Shown here piece by piece: positions 7,812-16,793 of a stretch of 64,000 bases of DNA; positions within the stretch are counted from its first letter, which is position 1, and each line of letters starts with the position of its first letter. The stretch spans positions 744,001-808,000 of the forward strand of contig NZ_JAASQR010000002.1 in the NCBI RefSeq assembly GCF_011762025.1, written 5' to 3'. Made by a program: the position numbers and the translations under genes. The notes beneath the pieces were generated by a model. The model was not told the DNA's origin. It searched no databases and saw only the letters and a program-made list of their open reading frames with translations. This DNA comes from Sphingobium vermicomposti. Lineage in GTDB: Bacteria > Pseudomonadota > Alphaproteobacteria > Sphingomonadales > Sphingomonadaceae.

Positions 7812-9271
7812 GCAACGATGTGACCAAAGATCAGGACCTCGATGATTTCCTGGGGGCAAAACCCGCAAAGCCTTGGCGCAAATGGGTTGTGCGCGGCACT
7901 ATCGGCCTTGCGCTGCTGATCCTCGTCCTGCTCGTCGCTCGCTGCTTTTCCGGCGATGACCAGCCCAATTACGCCACGCGGGAAGTGCGCCGGGGGGACC
8001 TGACCGTCACCGTGTCCGCGACCGGAAACCTCAAACCCATCAATCAGGTCGATGTGGGATCGGAGCAATCCGGCAAGATCACAGCCGTCTATGTCGATGT
8101 GAATGACCGCGTGACAAAGGGCCAAAGGCTGGCCGAACTCGATACCCGTCGCCTCGTCGATAGCGTGACGCAGAACCGGGCGCAGGTCACCGCCTCCCAG
8201 GCCAGCGTCGCGCAGGCACAGGCGCAGGTTGCGCTGTCTAAAGCGACGCTCGACCGCCAGCTTAACGTCTATCGGCTTTCCGGCGGTCGCGTCCCTGCCA
8301 AGACAGAGATTGACGCCGCCCGCGCCGACTATCAATCCGCGCTCGGCTCCCTTCGCGCCGCGCAGGCCCAGGTCGACGTGTCGCGCGCGCAGCTTTCGAC
8401 GGCGCAGACCAACCTGTCGATCGCGCAGATCGTCTCGCCCGTCACAGGAGTCGTCCTGTCCCGCGATATTGAACCGGGCCAGACCGTTGCGGCATCGCTC
8501 AACGCCCCCGTCCTCTTCACCATCGCGGAAGATCTGACGCAGATGGAGGTCGAAGTGTCGGTCGATGAGGCCGATGTCGGCCAGGTGAAGGACGGCCAGG
8601 CCGCCACCTTCAATGTCGACGCTTTTCCCGGCCGCAGCTTTCCGGCGCGGGTGACGCGGGTCAATGTCGGCTCGAACGCATCGGGCAGCGCATCCTCAAC
8701 CTCGTCCAGCGGCGGCACCGCCAGCACCAGCAGCACGACCGGGACCGTGATCGCCTACACCGCCGTCCTGGCGGTCGATAACAAGGATCAGATCCTGCGC
8801 CCCGGCATGACCGCCACCGCCGACATCGTTACCCAACAGCTTCAGGACGCCCTGCTCGTCCCCAACGCCGCGCTGCGCTTCAAGCCCAGCACCAATGCGG
8901 ACCAGGGCGGGGGCATCACCAGCCAGATCGTGCCAAGCCGCCGCTTCCGCCGGGGCAACAACAACCGGCAGGTCAGCTTCGGCGCGGGTAGCAGCCAGAC
9001 CGTCTACGTCGTGGGAGAGGACGGCAAGCCCAAGGCCGTTCAGGTCGTGGTCGGTGCCAGCGACGGCGTTCGGACCGCCATCACCGGCGGCAATCTGAAA
9101 CCGGGCATGCGCGTCATCACCGGCCAGCTTGCCGCCGGGCAGGAAGCGCCAGCGGAAGATCAGAATGGTCGGGACGATCGTCAGGGCGCACAGCCCCCGG
9201 CCCGCAACCGCGCTTCCGCAGCTCCTTCGGCGGGCGAGCCGCGCGGAACCGGCCGCCAGAACGGAAACTGA
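7808..9271 (+). CDS. MacA-like periplasmic adaptor (HlyD/RND-MFP family)
   Basis: 487 residues, about a quarter longer than E. coli MacA. It should bridge the ABC permease and the outer-membrane duct. Seen: a short cytoplasmic start, one membrane helix (GTIGLALLILVLLVARCF, about 30-47), half-motif of the lipoyl-like domain (GSEQSGKITAVYVDVNDRVTKGQ), a long Gln/Ala hairpin (VTQNRAQVTASQASVAQAQ), the second half-motif SPVTGVVLSRDIEPGQTV, a beta-barrel and a C-terminal tail. Oddities: a Ser/Gly/Thr-rich low-complexity insert near residues 294-316 and a Gln/Arg/Pro-rich tail. It overlaps the duct gene and ends three bases before the ATPase. Confidence 0.93.
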   Translation: MSNDVTKDQDLDDFLGAKPAKPWRKWVVRGTIGLALLILVLLVARCFSGDDQPNYATREVRRGDLTVTVSATGNLKPINQVDVGSEQSGKITAVYVDVNDRVTKGQRLAELDTRRLVDSVTQNRAQVTASQASVAQAQAQVALSKATLDRQLNVYRLSGGRVPAKTEIDAARADYQSALGSLRAAQAQVDVSRAQLSTAQTNLSIAQIVSPVTGVVLSRDIEPGQTVAASLNAPVLFTIAEDLTQMEVEVSVDEADVGQVKDGQAATFNVDAFPGRSFPARVTRVNVGSNASGSASSTSSSGGTASTSSTTGTVIAYTAVLAVDNKDQILRPGMTATADIVTQQLQDALLVPNAALRFKPSTNADQGGGITSQIVPSRRFRRGNNNRQVSFGAGSSQTVYVVGEDGKPKAVQVVVGASDGVRTAITGGNLKPGMRVITGQLAAGQEAPAEDQNGRDDRQGAQPPARNRASAAPSAGEPRGTGRQNGN

Positions 9272-9274
9272 CCG

Positions 9275-9976
9275 ATGGCCGCCGACCCCATTATTTCCCT
9301 GCGCGGCGTGACGAAGGTCTACGGCTCCGGCCCCACTGCCTTTCAGGCGCTCAAGGGCATCGACCTCGACATTCAGCAGGGCGATTTCGTCGCCGTCATG
9401 GGGCCATCGGGTTCCGGCAAGTCGACCACGATGAATATCCTGGGATGCCTGGACGTCCCATCGGACGGGGAATTTCTGTTCAAGGGCCGCCATGTCGAAA
9501 CGCTCGACCGCGACCAGCGCGCATTGCTGCGCCGCCGTTATCTCGGCTTCGTCTTCCAGGGCTTCAACCTGTTGTCCCGCACCACCGCGCTGGAAAATGT
9601 CGAACTGCCCCTGCTCTATCGCGGGGAAGACCGGAAGGCTCGCCATGAAGCGGGCATGGCCGCGCTCGACAAAGTCGGGCTAAAGGACTGGTGGGACCAC
9701 ACCCCAGCAGAGCTTTCCGGCGGCCAGCAACAGCGCGTCGCCATCGCCCGCGCCCTCGTGACGCAACCTGCCGTGCTGCTGGCCGACGAACCTACCGGTA
9801 ATCTCGATTCGGAACGCTCGCTGGAAATCATGGAATTGCTGAGAGGCCTGAATCGCGACGTCGGCATCACCGTCATCATGGTCACGCACGAACCCGACAT
9901 GGCCGCCTATGCGCGCACGCTCGTCCATTTCAAGGATGGGCATGTGGAGCGGATCGAAGAAGGTGTGAGCGCTTGA
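9275..9976 (+). CDS. MacB-type ABC transporter ATPase subunit
   Basis: 233 residues, a complete stand-alone nucleotide-binding domain. Seen in order: Walker A GPSGSGKST (about 44-52), Q-loop in GFVFQGFNLL, signature LSGGQQQRVAIARAL, Walker B VLLADEPTGNLDS and the H-loop VTHEPDMA. This is the MacB/LolD/FtsE type that drives mechanotransmission rather than transport through the membrane helices. It follows the adaptor gene by three bases and precedes the permease by 49. In E. coli MacB the ATPase and permease are one chain; here they are separate. Confidence 0.95.
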   Translation: MAADPIISLRGVTKVYGSGPTAFQALKGIDLDIQQGDFVAVMGPSGSGKSTTMNILGCLDVPSDGEFLFKGRHVETLDRDQRALLRRRYLGFVFQGFNLLSRTTALENVELPLLYRGEDRKARHEAGMAALDKVGLKDWWDHTPAELSGGQQQRVAIARALVTQPAVLLADEPTGNLDSERSLEIMELLRGLNRDVGITVIMVTHEPDMAAYARTLVHFKDGHVERIEEGVSA

Positions 9977-10025
9977 ACCTCTGTCCGCACTATCCCAACC
10001 CCAGCGCGTTCTGCAAAGTATCAGG

Positions 10026-11231
10026 ATGCTAGGCACCACCATCATCCTCGCCTTCCGCGCGATCAACCGGCACAAGCTGCGCAGTTTCCTGACGACGTTG
10101 GGCATCATCATCGGCGTGGCGGCGGTCGTCACCATGGTGACGCTAGGCAATGGCGCGACCGCCGCCGTGCGGGAACAGATCAGCTCGCTCGGCGCCAACG
10201 TGCTTCAGCTTCGCCCCGGTCAGGGCTTTGGCCGCGGCGGCGGCGGTCCCCGCCCGCCCGCTTTCAAGCCCGCTGATCTCACCGCGATCGAAAACCAGTT
10301 GACTGGCGTGCGCGCCGTCGCCCCCCTGGTCCAGTCCAGCGGCACCGCGATCTACGAAGGCAGCAACTGGTCCACCACCGTCTACGGCACCACCGCGTCC
10401 TATTTCGAAGTGCAAAGCTGGAAATCGGACACGGGCCGCCTCTTCATGCCGGAGGAGGAGGAGGCCGGAAAGCCCGTCTGCATCATCGGCAACACGGTGC
10501 GCACCAACCTTTTTCAGGGCAGCGATCCGGTCGGTAAGCGGCTGCGTATCAAAGGGGTATCGTGCCAGGTGATCGGCGCGCTGGCGACGCGCGGCCAGGG
10601 CGGCTTTGGCGATCAGGACGATGTCGTCGTCATGCCCATCAAGTTCGTCCAGCGCCGCTTCACCGGCGACCGCGACATCAGCCAGATCATGATTGCGGTC
10701 GACGACGCCTATGACACCTCCACCGTCCAGGCCAGCCTGGAAGAATTGATGCGCGACCGTCGCAAGGTGAAGCCCGGCGCAGAGGATAATTTCAACGTCT
10801 TCGACACCAAGCAGATCAGCGACACCCTGACCGGCACCACCACCATCCTGACCCAGATCGTCGCTGCAGTGGCGGCCATATCCCTGCTGGTCGGCGGCAT
10901 CGGCATCATGAACATCATGCTGGTCTCCGTGACGGAACGCACGCGCGAAATCGGCATCCGCCTCGCCATAGGCGCGGTGGCGCGCGAAGTGCTGATGCAA
11001 TTTCTGGTCGAAGCGATCGTGTTGTCCTGCCTCGGCGGCCTTATCGGCCTGCTCCTGGCGCTCGCGGCTTCGGTCGCCATAGCGCCGCTGATGCAGGTGC
11101 CCTTCATCTTCGACGTCCGCGTCAACGTCATCGCCTTCCTCTTTTCGGCGGCAATCGGCGTTGTCTTCGGCTATTTCCCGGCGCGACGGGCTGCGGCGCT
11201 CAATCCCATCGACGCGCTTCGCCATGAATGA
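10026..11231 (+). CDS. MacB-type ABC transporter permease (FtsX fold)
   Basis: 401 residues. Seen: a first membrane helix after RAINRHKLRSFLTTLGIIIGVAAVVTMV, a large periplasmic MacB-type core (about residues 45-270) and three C-terminal membrane helices starting at TTTILTQIVAAVAAISLLVGG and containing the family motif GIGIMNIMLVSVTERTREIGIR. This four-helix topology is typical of FtsX/MacB permeases. A Gly/Arg/Pro-rich stretch (GQGFGRGGGGPRPP) sits early in the periplasmic domain. It closes the efflux operon. Likely substrates for such pumps are macrolides, peptides or envelope lipids; nothing here decides among them. Confidence 0.95.
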   Translation: MLGTTIILAFRAINRHKLRSFLTTLGIIIGVAAVVTMVTLGNGATAAVREQISSLGANVLQLRPGQGFGRGGGGPRPPAFKPADLTAIENQLTGVRAVAPLVQSSGTAIYEGSNWSTTVYGTTASYFEVQSWKSDTGRLFMPEEEEAGKPVCIIGNTVRTNLFQGSDPVGKRLRIKGVSCQVIGALATRGQGGFGDQDDVVVMPIKFVQRRFTGDRDISQIMIAVDDAYDTSTVQASLEELMRDRRKVKPGAEDNFNVFDTKQISDTLTGTTTILTQIVAAVAAISLLVGGIGIMNIMLVSVTERTREIGIRLAIGAVAREVLMQFLVEAIVLSCLGGLIGLLLALAASVAIAPLMQVPFIFDVRVNVIAFLFSAAIGVVFGYFPARRAAALNPIDALRHE

Positions 11232-11349
11232 CGGTTACACTTCAAGACAATAGCGGCCTCATCCGGCACATTCTCGCGACAACTTTCTCCTAAACCTGTC
11301 TTCAACGCCGCAACACAGGCGCAAAAGACCAAGACAAGGAGCAAGTGAG

Positions 11350-11730
11350 ATGATCAAGAAACTGCTGATGAGCCTGGCCGCAACCACCATGGTCGCCAGC
11401 CCCCTGCTGGCCACCCAGGCCCAGGCCGCCCCCCATCGCGAAGTCACCCGCGTCGTGAAGCATAGCCCCCATGGCCGCGCTTCCTTCAAGCAGAAGACCG
11501 TCTACAAACAAAAGCATGTCGTCCGCAAAAACGACAATCGCCGCTGGGCCAAGGGTCAACGTTTCGATCGCCGCGATGCCCGCAACTATCGCGTCGTCAA
11601 CAACTATCGCGACTATCGCCTGAATGCACCGCCGCGCGGCTACCATTGGGTCCGGTCGGGCAACGACGCGGTGCTGGTAGCCATCACCAGCGGCATCATC
11701 GGTGCCGTCATCGGCAGCGTCATCCGCTAG
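11350..11730 (+). CDS. RcnB-like periplasmic protein
   Basis: 126 residues with a Sec signal peptide ([24 protein letters not shown], cleaved about residue 27). The mature part is very basic and rich in His, Arg and Tyr, with the family features [16 protein letters not shown] and [19 protein letters not shown], ending in a hydrophobic Gly-rich helix ([12 protein letters not shown]). RcnB-family proteins are periplasmic; the founding E. coli member affects nickel/cobalt homeostasis, but many homologues have no tested role. It has its own spacing from the efflux operon (118 bases) and a strong terminator after it, so it is probably a single-gene transcript. Confidence 0.8.
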   Translation: MIKKLLMSLAATTMVASPLLATQAQAAPHREVTRVVKHSPHGRASFKQKTVYKQKHVVRKNDNRRWAKGQRFDRRDARNYRVVNNYRDYRLNAPPRGYHWVRSGNDAVLVAITSGIIGAVIGSVIR

Positions 11731-11756
11731 GACCTGCCCTCACCGCCAAATGGCGA

Positions 11757-11792
11757 ACGCCTCCGGGGTTTCTCCTCCCCCGGAGGCGTTTT
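11757..11792 (+). terminator. intrinsic terminator after the RcnB-like gene
   Basis: A 12-base-pair GC-rich stem (11757-11768 with 11778-11789), nine-base loop, followed by a short T run. It separates the RcnB-like gene from the ribosomal-protein operon. Confidence 0.85.
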
Positions 11793-11877
11793 CGTGGGCG
11801 GGAACAGCTCAACTCCTCCTTGCCAACCCGCCGCGTTTCCGTCATAGGCGCCGCTTCGCACGGCCCGAGGTGACTCG

Positions 11878-11946
11878 GATCGCTGCGAAAGAATGCTTGA
11901 GACGACAGCCGGAGGGGCGTTGCGCATGGGGCGCGCGTCAGCGATC
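11878..11946 (+). promoter_or_regulatory. candidate structured leader of the rpsF operon
   Basis: GATCGCTG (11878-11885) is perfectly complementary to CAGCGATC (11939-11946), extendable by two pairs (CG/CG at 11886-11887 and 11936-11937) past a bulged T. The enclosed loop contains AGCCGGAGG. In many bacteria the S6:S18 complex binds a leader RNA with an exposed CCG and represses its own operon; a CCG is present here, but I cannot show it sits in the required bulge. Confidence 0.35.
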
Positions 11947-11968
11947 GGCCAACAGAGAAGGCAATACC

Positions 11969-12400
11969 ATGGCTCTTTATGAGCATGTGTTCCTTGCGCG
12001 CCAGGATCTGGCACAGGCGCAGGTGGACGCGCTGGCGGAAACCGCCACCAAGATCGTCGAAGATATGCAGGGCAAAGTGACCAAGGTTGAAACCTGGGGC
12101 CTGCGTTCGCTCGCGTACAAGATCGCGAAGAACCGCAAGGCGCACTATGTCATGCTGAACATCGACGCCCCCGCCGGCGTGGTTGCCGAGCTGGAACGCC
12201 AGACGCAGATCAACGAAGACATCATTCGCTACATGACCATCAAGGTCGATGAGCTGGAAGCTGGTCCGTCGGTCATGATGCGCAAGCAGGAGCGTTCCGA
12301 ACGTGGTGATCGCGGCCCGCGCGGCGATCGTGGTCCGCGTGAAGATCGTGGTGACCGTGGCCCGCGCCGCGATCGCGAAGAAGCCCCGGCTGGCGAATAA
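11969..12400 (+). CDS. rpsF: 30S ribosomal protein S6
   Basis: 143 residues from ATG 11969 (start [19 protein letters not shown]). S6 binds S18 on the platform of the small subunit. The ferredoxin-like core is intact: [26 protein letters not shown] and the helix [20 protein letters not shown]. Beyond about residue 110 there is a tail of repeated Arg/Gly/Asp/Pro units ([15 protein letters not shown]) ending EEAPAGE, making it longer than the E. coli core. The ribosome-binding site is GAGAAGG nine bases upstream. First gene of rpsF-rpsR-rplI; the upstream region may fold into an autoregulatory leader. Confidence 0.97.
   Translation: MALYEHVFLARQDLAQAQVDALAETATKIVEDMQGKVTKVETWGLRSLAYKIAKNRKAHYVMLNIDAPAGVVAELERQTQINEDIIRYMTIKVDELEAGPSVMMRKQERSERGDRGPRGDRGPREDRGDRGPRRDREEAPAGE
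12302..12376 (+). repeat. in-frame repeats coding the Arg/Gly/Asp tail of S6
   Basis: Short imperfect repeats of CGTGGTGATCGCGGCCCG type, roughly 18 bases each, code the [12 protein letters not shown] tail. The unit keeps the reading frame, so copy-number changes would lengthen or shorten the tail without breaking the gene. Confidence 0.6.
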
Positions 12401-12413
12401 GGAGAACTGAAAC

Positions 12414-12638
12414 ATGGCACGCCCGTTTTTCCGCCGCCGCAAGAGCTGCCCCTTCGCCGCCAAGGATGCGCCGAAGATCGATTTCAAGGACGTTCGTCTG
12501 CTGCAGGGCTTCGTGTCCGAACGCGGCAAGATCGTCCCCAGCCGCATCACTGCGGTATCCGCAAAGAAGCAGCGTGAGCTGGCCCAGGCCATCAAGCGCG
12601 CCCGTCATCTGGGCCTGCTGCCCTACATCGTGAAGTGA
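12414..12638 (+). CDS. rpsR: 30S ribosomal protein S18
   Basis: 74 residues, the family size. S18 pairs with S6 on the 30S platform and contacts mRNA near the exit. Seen: the basic N-terminus [17 protein letters not shown], the core [33 protein letters not shown] and the C-terminal helix [19 protein letters not shown]. It begins 13 bases after rpsF with a GGAGAA ribosome-binding site. The single Cys in KSCPF is common in S18 proteins that once bound zinc but have lost the other ligands. Confidence 0.98.
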   Translation: MARPFFRRRKSCPFAAKDAPKIDFKDVRLLQGFVSERGKIVPSRITAVSAKKQRELAQAIKRARHLGLLPYIVK

Positions 12639-12651
12639 GGGAGTAAGACTC

Positions 12652-13248
12652 ATGGAAATCATTCTCCTCGAACGGATCGAGAAGCTGGGCGCTATCGGTG
12701 ACATCGTCACCGTGAAGGACGGTTACGCACGTAACTTCCTGCTGCCCAACAAGAAGGCGCTGCGCTCCAACAACGCCAACAAAAGGGTCTTCGAAGCCAA
12801 CCGCGCGAAGATCGAAGCCGACAACGCCGCCCGCCGTGGCGACGCTGAACAGGCTGCCGAAGGCGTCAACGGCAAGCAGATCGTCCTGATCCGCCAGTCG
12901 TCCAACGCCGGCCATCTTTATGGTTCGGTCGCCGTCCGCGACGTGGTGGAAGCGCTGCACGCCGATGGCGTGACCAACGTCACCAAGGCAATGGTCGTGC
13001 TGGAACGCCCGATCAAGACGCTGGGCGTATTCGACGTCAAGGTCGCACTTCACCCGGAAGTCGCCGTCACCATCACGGTGAACGTCGCTCGCTCGCCGGA
13101 AGAAGCCGAACTGCAGGCACAGGGTGTTAACGTGATGGCTGACCTGTTCGAAAAGGACGAGGCTGGCTTCACCGAAGACTATGACCCGAACGCCGAACCC
13201 GGCGAAATCGCCGTGGAAGCTGAAGAAGCCCCGGCCGAAGAAGCCTGA
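12652..13248 (+). CDS. rplI: 50S ribosomal protein L9
   Basis: 198 residues against about 150 in E. coli. L9 is a stalk-like protein near L1 that influences frame maintenance. Seen: N-terminal RNA-binding domain MEIILLERIEKLGAIGDIVTVKDGYARNFLLPNKKA, the long linking helix (about 40-75) and the C-terminal domain ending NVARSPEEAELQAQGVNV. After it comes an acidic extension of about 45 residues rich in Glu, Pro and Ala (AEPGEIAVEAEEAPAEEA), seen in many alphaproteobacterial L9 proteins. Last gene of the operon; followed by a clear terminator. Confidence 0.98.
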   Translation: MEIILLERIEKLGAIGDIVTVKDGYARNFLLPNKKALRSNNANKRVFEANRAKIEADNAARRGDAEQAAEGVNGKQIVLIRQSSNAGHLYGSVAVRDVVEALHADGVTNVTKAMVVLERPIKTLGVFDVKVALHPEVAVTITVNVARSPEEAELQAQGVNVMADLFEKDEAGFTEDYDPNAEPGEIAVEAEEAPAEEA

Positions 13249-13275
13249 TCTTCCTTCCTGCGATCAAACAGAACA

Positions 13276-13301
13276 GCCGCCCCTCACCGGGCGGCTTTTT
13301 T
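13276..13301 (+). terminator. intrinsic terminator of the rpsF-rpsR-rplI operon
   Basis: GCCGCCC (13276-13282) pairs with GGGCGGC (13289-13295), followed by six T (13296-13301). It lies 28 bases after the rplI stop. Confidence 0.93.
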
Positions 13302-13500
13302 GTTGCCTTATCCTGCCCGGACAAAAGGACGTAAAGGTCAGATTGCGGATGTTCCCGGCGATGGGTCCATTCTGGATGCTTTTATTTACGATTTGCCTGT
13401 TGAACATTTGTGGCGCATCAACGTTCTGCTGATGACCTAAGCAATATGAATAGCAGCTCTGCATCCAAACCGGAGCGAAACAGGCAGGGGCGAAAAATCC

Positions 13501-13911
13501 GTGTACAAGATCGAGTTTGACGAAAAATCGCGTATGCTGATCCAGCGGACCGGCGGCTTTTGGGACGTAGAAGAAGTCGCCCGCTATGAGCGTGAGCTAA
13601 CCGCCATTCTGACCCGGCTGAATGCAGACGGAAGGCCTTTTACAATGCTGCACGATAGCCGCGGCCAACCGACGCAATCAGCTGAAGTCATGCGCGCCTT
13701 CGCCAAGATGTCGGATGCCGAAATCATGCAGCCAAAGGGTCGCGTTGCCATCGTAGTCAGCCAGGTGCTCAACAAGCTTCAAGCCGAGCGTGTGGCGGCC
13801 AATGCTTTGATCAGGATATTCAGCGATGAAGCCGAGGCGCGGCAATGGCTGGCAGAGACGGGCGAGACCAGCCCGGCAGACGCTCGCCCATCAACCTCAT
13901 CCCGACCTTGA
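13501..13911 (+). CDS. STAS/SpoIIAA-like small cytoplasmic protein
   Basis: 136 residues from GTG 13501. The pattern is that of SpoIIAA-like STAS proteins: a first strand YKIEFDEKSRMLIQRTGGFWDVEEVARYERELTAI, then a short strand and loop FTMLHDSRGQPTQS, then a helix-strand pair KGRVAIVVSQVLNKLQAERVA and a final helix with EAEARQWLAE, as in proteins annotated STAS/SEC14-like. There is no phosphorylatable Ser in the usual place that I can point to, so regulatory partner switching is not implied. The last 17 residues are Pro/Ser-rich. It is a single gene between rplI and lgt. Function unknown. Confidence 0.6.
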   Translation: MYKIEFDEKSRMLIQRTGGFWDVEEVARYERELTAILTRLNADGRPFTMLHDSRGQPTQSAEVMRAFAKMSDAEIMQPKGRVAIVVSQVLNKLQAERVAANALIRIFSDEAEARQWLAETGETSPADARPSTSSRP

Positions 13912-14126
13912 TCCCGGATCCCGCCCTCAATCCAAATAGGCTGATCAACGCGCGCCCCCCCCTGTGACGAACGTCCATGAAGTAGAAACAGCGATTGTAA
14001 GAAAATGGCGCTTTTTCGTCCTTCCGGCACGCGATCTCTGACACCTGAATACCGCGCCATTGCCCCTTTCCTACAGCCCCCTACCTGATCTATGGCGGGG
14101 TCACATTTGCCACGGGGTACGCCGAC

Positions 14127-14993
14127 TTGATCCTAGACATTGCCGCTGCAGCTTCCACCGCGATCCATTTTGACCAGCTGGGCCTCAGCCCCGTCGCGCT
14201 CGATCTCGGCTTCTTCACGCTGAAATGGTACAGCCTCGCTTATCTGGCGGGCATTCTCGTCGGCTACTGGTATTTGCTGAAACTGGTGGCACAACCCGGA
14301 TCGCCGATGGCGCGGCGACATGCCGACGACATGATCTTCTATGCGACGCTGGGCATCATCATTGGCGGGCGGTTGGCCTATGTGATCTTCTATCAGCCCG
14401 AAATCCTTGCCAATCCGCTCGACATCTTCAAATTGTGGAATGGCGGCATGTCCTTCCATGGCGGCGTCATCGGCGTGTCGCTGGCCGTGCTCTACATGGC
14501 GCGCAAGGAAAAGCTGAGCTGGCTGCGCATCCACGATTATGTCGCCTGCTGCGTCCCCTTCGGCCTTTTCTTCGGTCGCCTCGCCAATTTCGTGAATGGC
14601 GAATTGTGGGGCAAGGAAACCGACGTTTCCTGGGGAATTATCTTCCCGACCGGCGGCCCCTTCCCCCGTCATCCCAGCCAGCTTTACGAAGCCCTTCTGG
14701 AAGGTCTCGTGCTGTTCCTGATCCTTGCGTTCGCCTTCTGGAAGACGCGAGCGCGCTACAAGCCCGGCATGCTCGTGGGCATTTTCCTGCTCGGCTACGG
14801 TCTCTTCCGCTTCGGCGTCGAATTTTACCGGGAAGCCGACGCCCAGCTCATGGAGTTCGCCGCGCGCACTGGCCTGCACATGGGCCAATGGCTGTGCGTC
14901 CCGATGATCCTGGGCGGCCTGTATCTGATCGTCACGGCAAAGGGCCGTCGCGTGCGCGTGGAACCCATTGCGGGCACCGCGAGTGTCAGCTGA
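14127..14993 (+). CDS. lgt: phosphatidylglycerol--prolipoprotein diacylglyceryl transferase
   Basis: 288 residues from TTG 14127; there is no earlier or nearby ATG that keeps the first conserved block, so the TTG start is chosen. Lgt adds diacylglycerol to the lipobox cysteine of preprolipoproteins at the inner membrane, the first step of lipoprotein maturation. Seen: [16 protein letters not shown] in the first helix, the essential region [14 protein letters not shown], and the signature [13 protein letters not shown] (about 152-164), then [12 protein letters not shown]. About seven membrane segments. It serves the several lipoproteins in this window. The following methyltransferase overlaps its 3' end. 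Confidence 0.95.
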   Translation: MILDIAAAASTAIHFDQLGLSPVALDLGFFTLKWYSLAYLAGILVGYWYLLKLVAQPGSPMARRHADDMIFYATLGIIIGGRLAYVIFYQPEILANPLDIFKLWNGGMSFHGGVIGVSLAVLYMARKEKLSWLRIHDYVACCVPFGLFFGRLANFVNGELWGKETDVSWGIIFPTGGPFPRHPSQLYEALLEGLVLFLILAFAFWKTRARYKPGMLVGIFLLGYGLFRFGVEFYREADAQLMEFAARTGLHMGQWLCVPMILGGLYLIVTAKGRRVRVEPIAGTASVS

Positions 14994-16053
14994 CACGCTG
15001 AAACTGGCCGATCGGCTCGCTCGGCAGATCGACTCCGGTGGGCCGATTTCGATCGCCCATTATATGGCGGAGGCCAACCAGCATTATTATGGCACCCGCG
15101 ATCCGCTGGGCGTCGCGGGCGATTTCACCACAGCCCCGGAAATCAGCCAGATGTTCGGGGAACTTGTGGGCCTTTGCCTGGCCGACATCTGGATGCGTTC
15201 GGGCAGCCGTCCCCACGCCCTTTACACTGAACTAGGTCCGGGACGCGGCACGCTCGCATCCGACGCGCTGCGCGCCATGGCCAGCGTCGACTTCACTCCT
15301 GAAGTCCGCTTCGTGGAAACCAGCCCCACCCTGCGGGAACGTCAGCGGGCACTCATCCCTAATGTCAGGCATTGCGATGACGTCGCCGGATTGCCCGGCG
15401 ATGCTCCATTGCTGGTCGTCGCCAACGAATTTTTCGACGCCCTCCCCGTCCGCCAGATCGTCCGCGCGGGGGATGAGTGGCGCGAACGCGTGGTGATCCG
15501 CTCCACCACCGAAGACAGCGACCATTTCCTGCCCATGCCGGGCTATCGACGCGTGGAATCAGGCATCCCGTCAATGGCGGCCGACGCCCTGGAAGGCTCC
15601 ATCCTCGAACTGCCAATGGCGGGAGCAGCGATCGCCCTGGAACTCGCATCCCGAATCGCACGGCAGGGGGGCGCGGCGATCATCATCGACTATGGCTATG
15701 AAGGCCCCGCAATCGGTGACACGTTGCAGGCCGTGCGCGGACATGGCTTCGTCGATCCCTTTGTCGATCCGGGCGAAAGCGACCTTACGACCCATGTCGA
15801 CTTCACCATGATCGGCAACATGGCCCGACAGGCCGGGCTGCGCGTGCTCGGGCCCGTCAGCCAGGGCAGCTTCCTGCGTCAGTTGGGGATCGACGCCAGG
15901 GCGGATCAGCTTTCCCGCACCACGCCGGCCCGCGCTGCAGAGGTGGAAGCCGCCCGCCACCGGCTGACCGCAGACGACGCGATGGGAACGCTGTTCAAGG
16001 TGCTGGCCTTTGTCCACCCGGATTGGGTGGACCCCGCCGGGTTCGACGCGTGA
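14983..16053 (+). CDS. SAM-dependent methyltransferase, MidA/NDUFAF7 family
   Basis: 356 residues from GTG 14983, overlapping the end of lgt by 11 bases; a TTG at 14968 would add five residues. The family includes mitochondrial NDUFAF7, which dimethylates an arginine of a complex I subunit during assembly. Seen: [18 protein letters not shown] near residue 40, the SAM-binding motif [14 protein letters not shown], the acidic residue in VRFVETSP, and [14 protein letters not shown]. The bacterial substrate is inferred, not shown. Coupled to lgt, which is common in sphingomonads as far as I recall. Convergent with gmk. Confidence 0.88.
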   Translation: MSADTLKLADRLARQIDSGGPISIAHYMAEANQHYYGTRDPLGVAGDFTTAPEISQMFGELVGLCLADIWMRSGSRPHALYTELGPGRGTLASDALRAMASVDFTPEVRFVETSPTLRERQRALIPNVRHCDDVAGLPGDAPLLVVANEFFDALPVRQIVRAGDEWRERVVIRSTTEDSDHFLPMPGYRRVESGIPSMAADALEGSILELPMAGAAIALELASRIARQGGAAIIIDYGYEGPAIGDTLQAVRGHGFVDPFVDPGESDLTTHVDFTMIGNMARQAGLRVLGPVSQGSFLRQLGIDARADQLSRTTPARAAEVEAARHRLTADDAMGTLFKVLAFVHPDWVDPAGFDA

Positions 16054-16072
16054 CGCTCAGCGCGCCTCCGCC

Positions 16073-16738
16073 TCAATCGTCCTGATGATAGCGGCTGAGC
16101 TTGCGGATAAAACCGATCAGGCCCGTCTGCCGACTGCGCTTCATGCGTTCGGCGTGCAGGATTGTCTGAACCCGCTGGAAACAGTCATCCGCATCGACAT
16201 TGCACAGAACATAGTCATATCCGTCCCAGTGCGCGATCTCGTTGGCGGCGCGGGACATCCGGCCTTCGATGACTTCCTCAGTATCCGTCGCCCGCCCGCG
16301 CAGGCGCCGCTCCAATTCCTGCATCGACGGCGGCAGGATGAACACCCGCACGACGTCGCCACCGGCAATCTGGTGCAGCTGCTGAGCGCCTTGCCAATCA
16401 ATGTCGAACAGGACGTCGCGCCCGCTTTTCAGCATCTCTTCGACCGGCGCGCGTGGCGTGCCATAGCGCTGGCCAAACACATGCGCCCATTCCAGAAACT
16501 CATGATCCGTCGTCATCCGCCGGAACTCTTCCAGATCGACGAAATGATAATCCCGTCCCTCAACCTCTCCCGGTCGCATCGGACGAGTGGTCGCGGACAC
16601 GGACATGGCAAGGTCCGGCTCCGCGGCCAGCAATTTGCGCGCAATAGTGGACTTGCCCGCGCCCGAAGGCGACGAAAGTACGAAGAGCACGCCGCGCCGC
16701 TTGAAATCGGGCGCTTCGGTGGGGATGCTGTCGGCCAT
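16073..16738 (-). CDS. gmk: guanylate kinase
   Basis: 221 residues from ATG 16738. It converts GMP and ATP to GDP and ADP in the cytoplasm. Seen: the P-loop FVLSSPSGAGKST (about 18-30), the GMP-binding block SVSATTRPMRPGEVEGRDYHFVD, and the lid/core segment DVLFDIDWQGAQQL. The C-terminus KRSRQTGLIGFIRKLSRYHQDD is a little longer than in E. coli. It ends 19 bases from convergent midA. The start codon overlaps the alternative ATG start (16737) of the divergent UPF0314 gene, so the two promoters must lie within each other's coding ends. Confidence 0.96.
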   Translation of the reverse strand: MADSIPTEAPDFKRRGVLFVLSSPSGAGKSTIARKLLAAEPDLAMSVSATTRPMRPGEVEGRDYHFVDLEEFRRMTTDHEFLEWAHVFGQRYGTPRAPVEEMLKSGRDVLFDIDWQGAQQLHQIAGGDVVRVFILPPSMQELERRLRGRATDTEEVIEGRMSRAANEIAHWDGYDYVLCNVDADDCFQRVQTILHAERMKRSRQTGLIGFIRKLSRYHQDD

Positions 16739-16793
16739 GGCCGCTAGTGACGCCGCAAGCGCGATTTGGCAAGAGGCCGAAGGGGGAAGAAAA

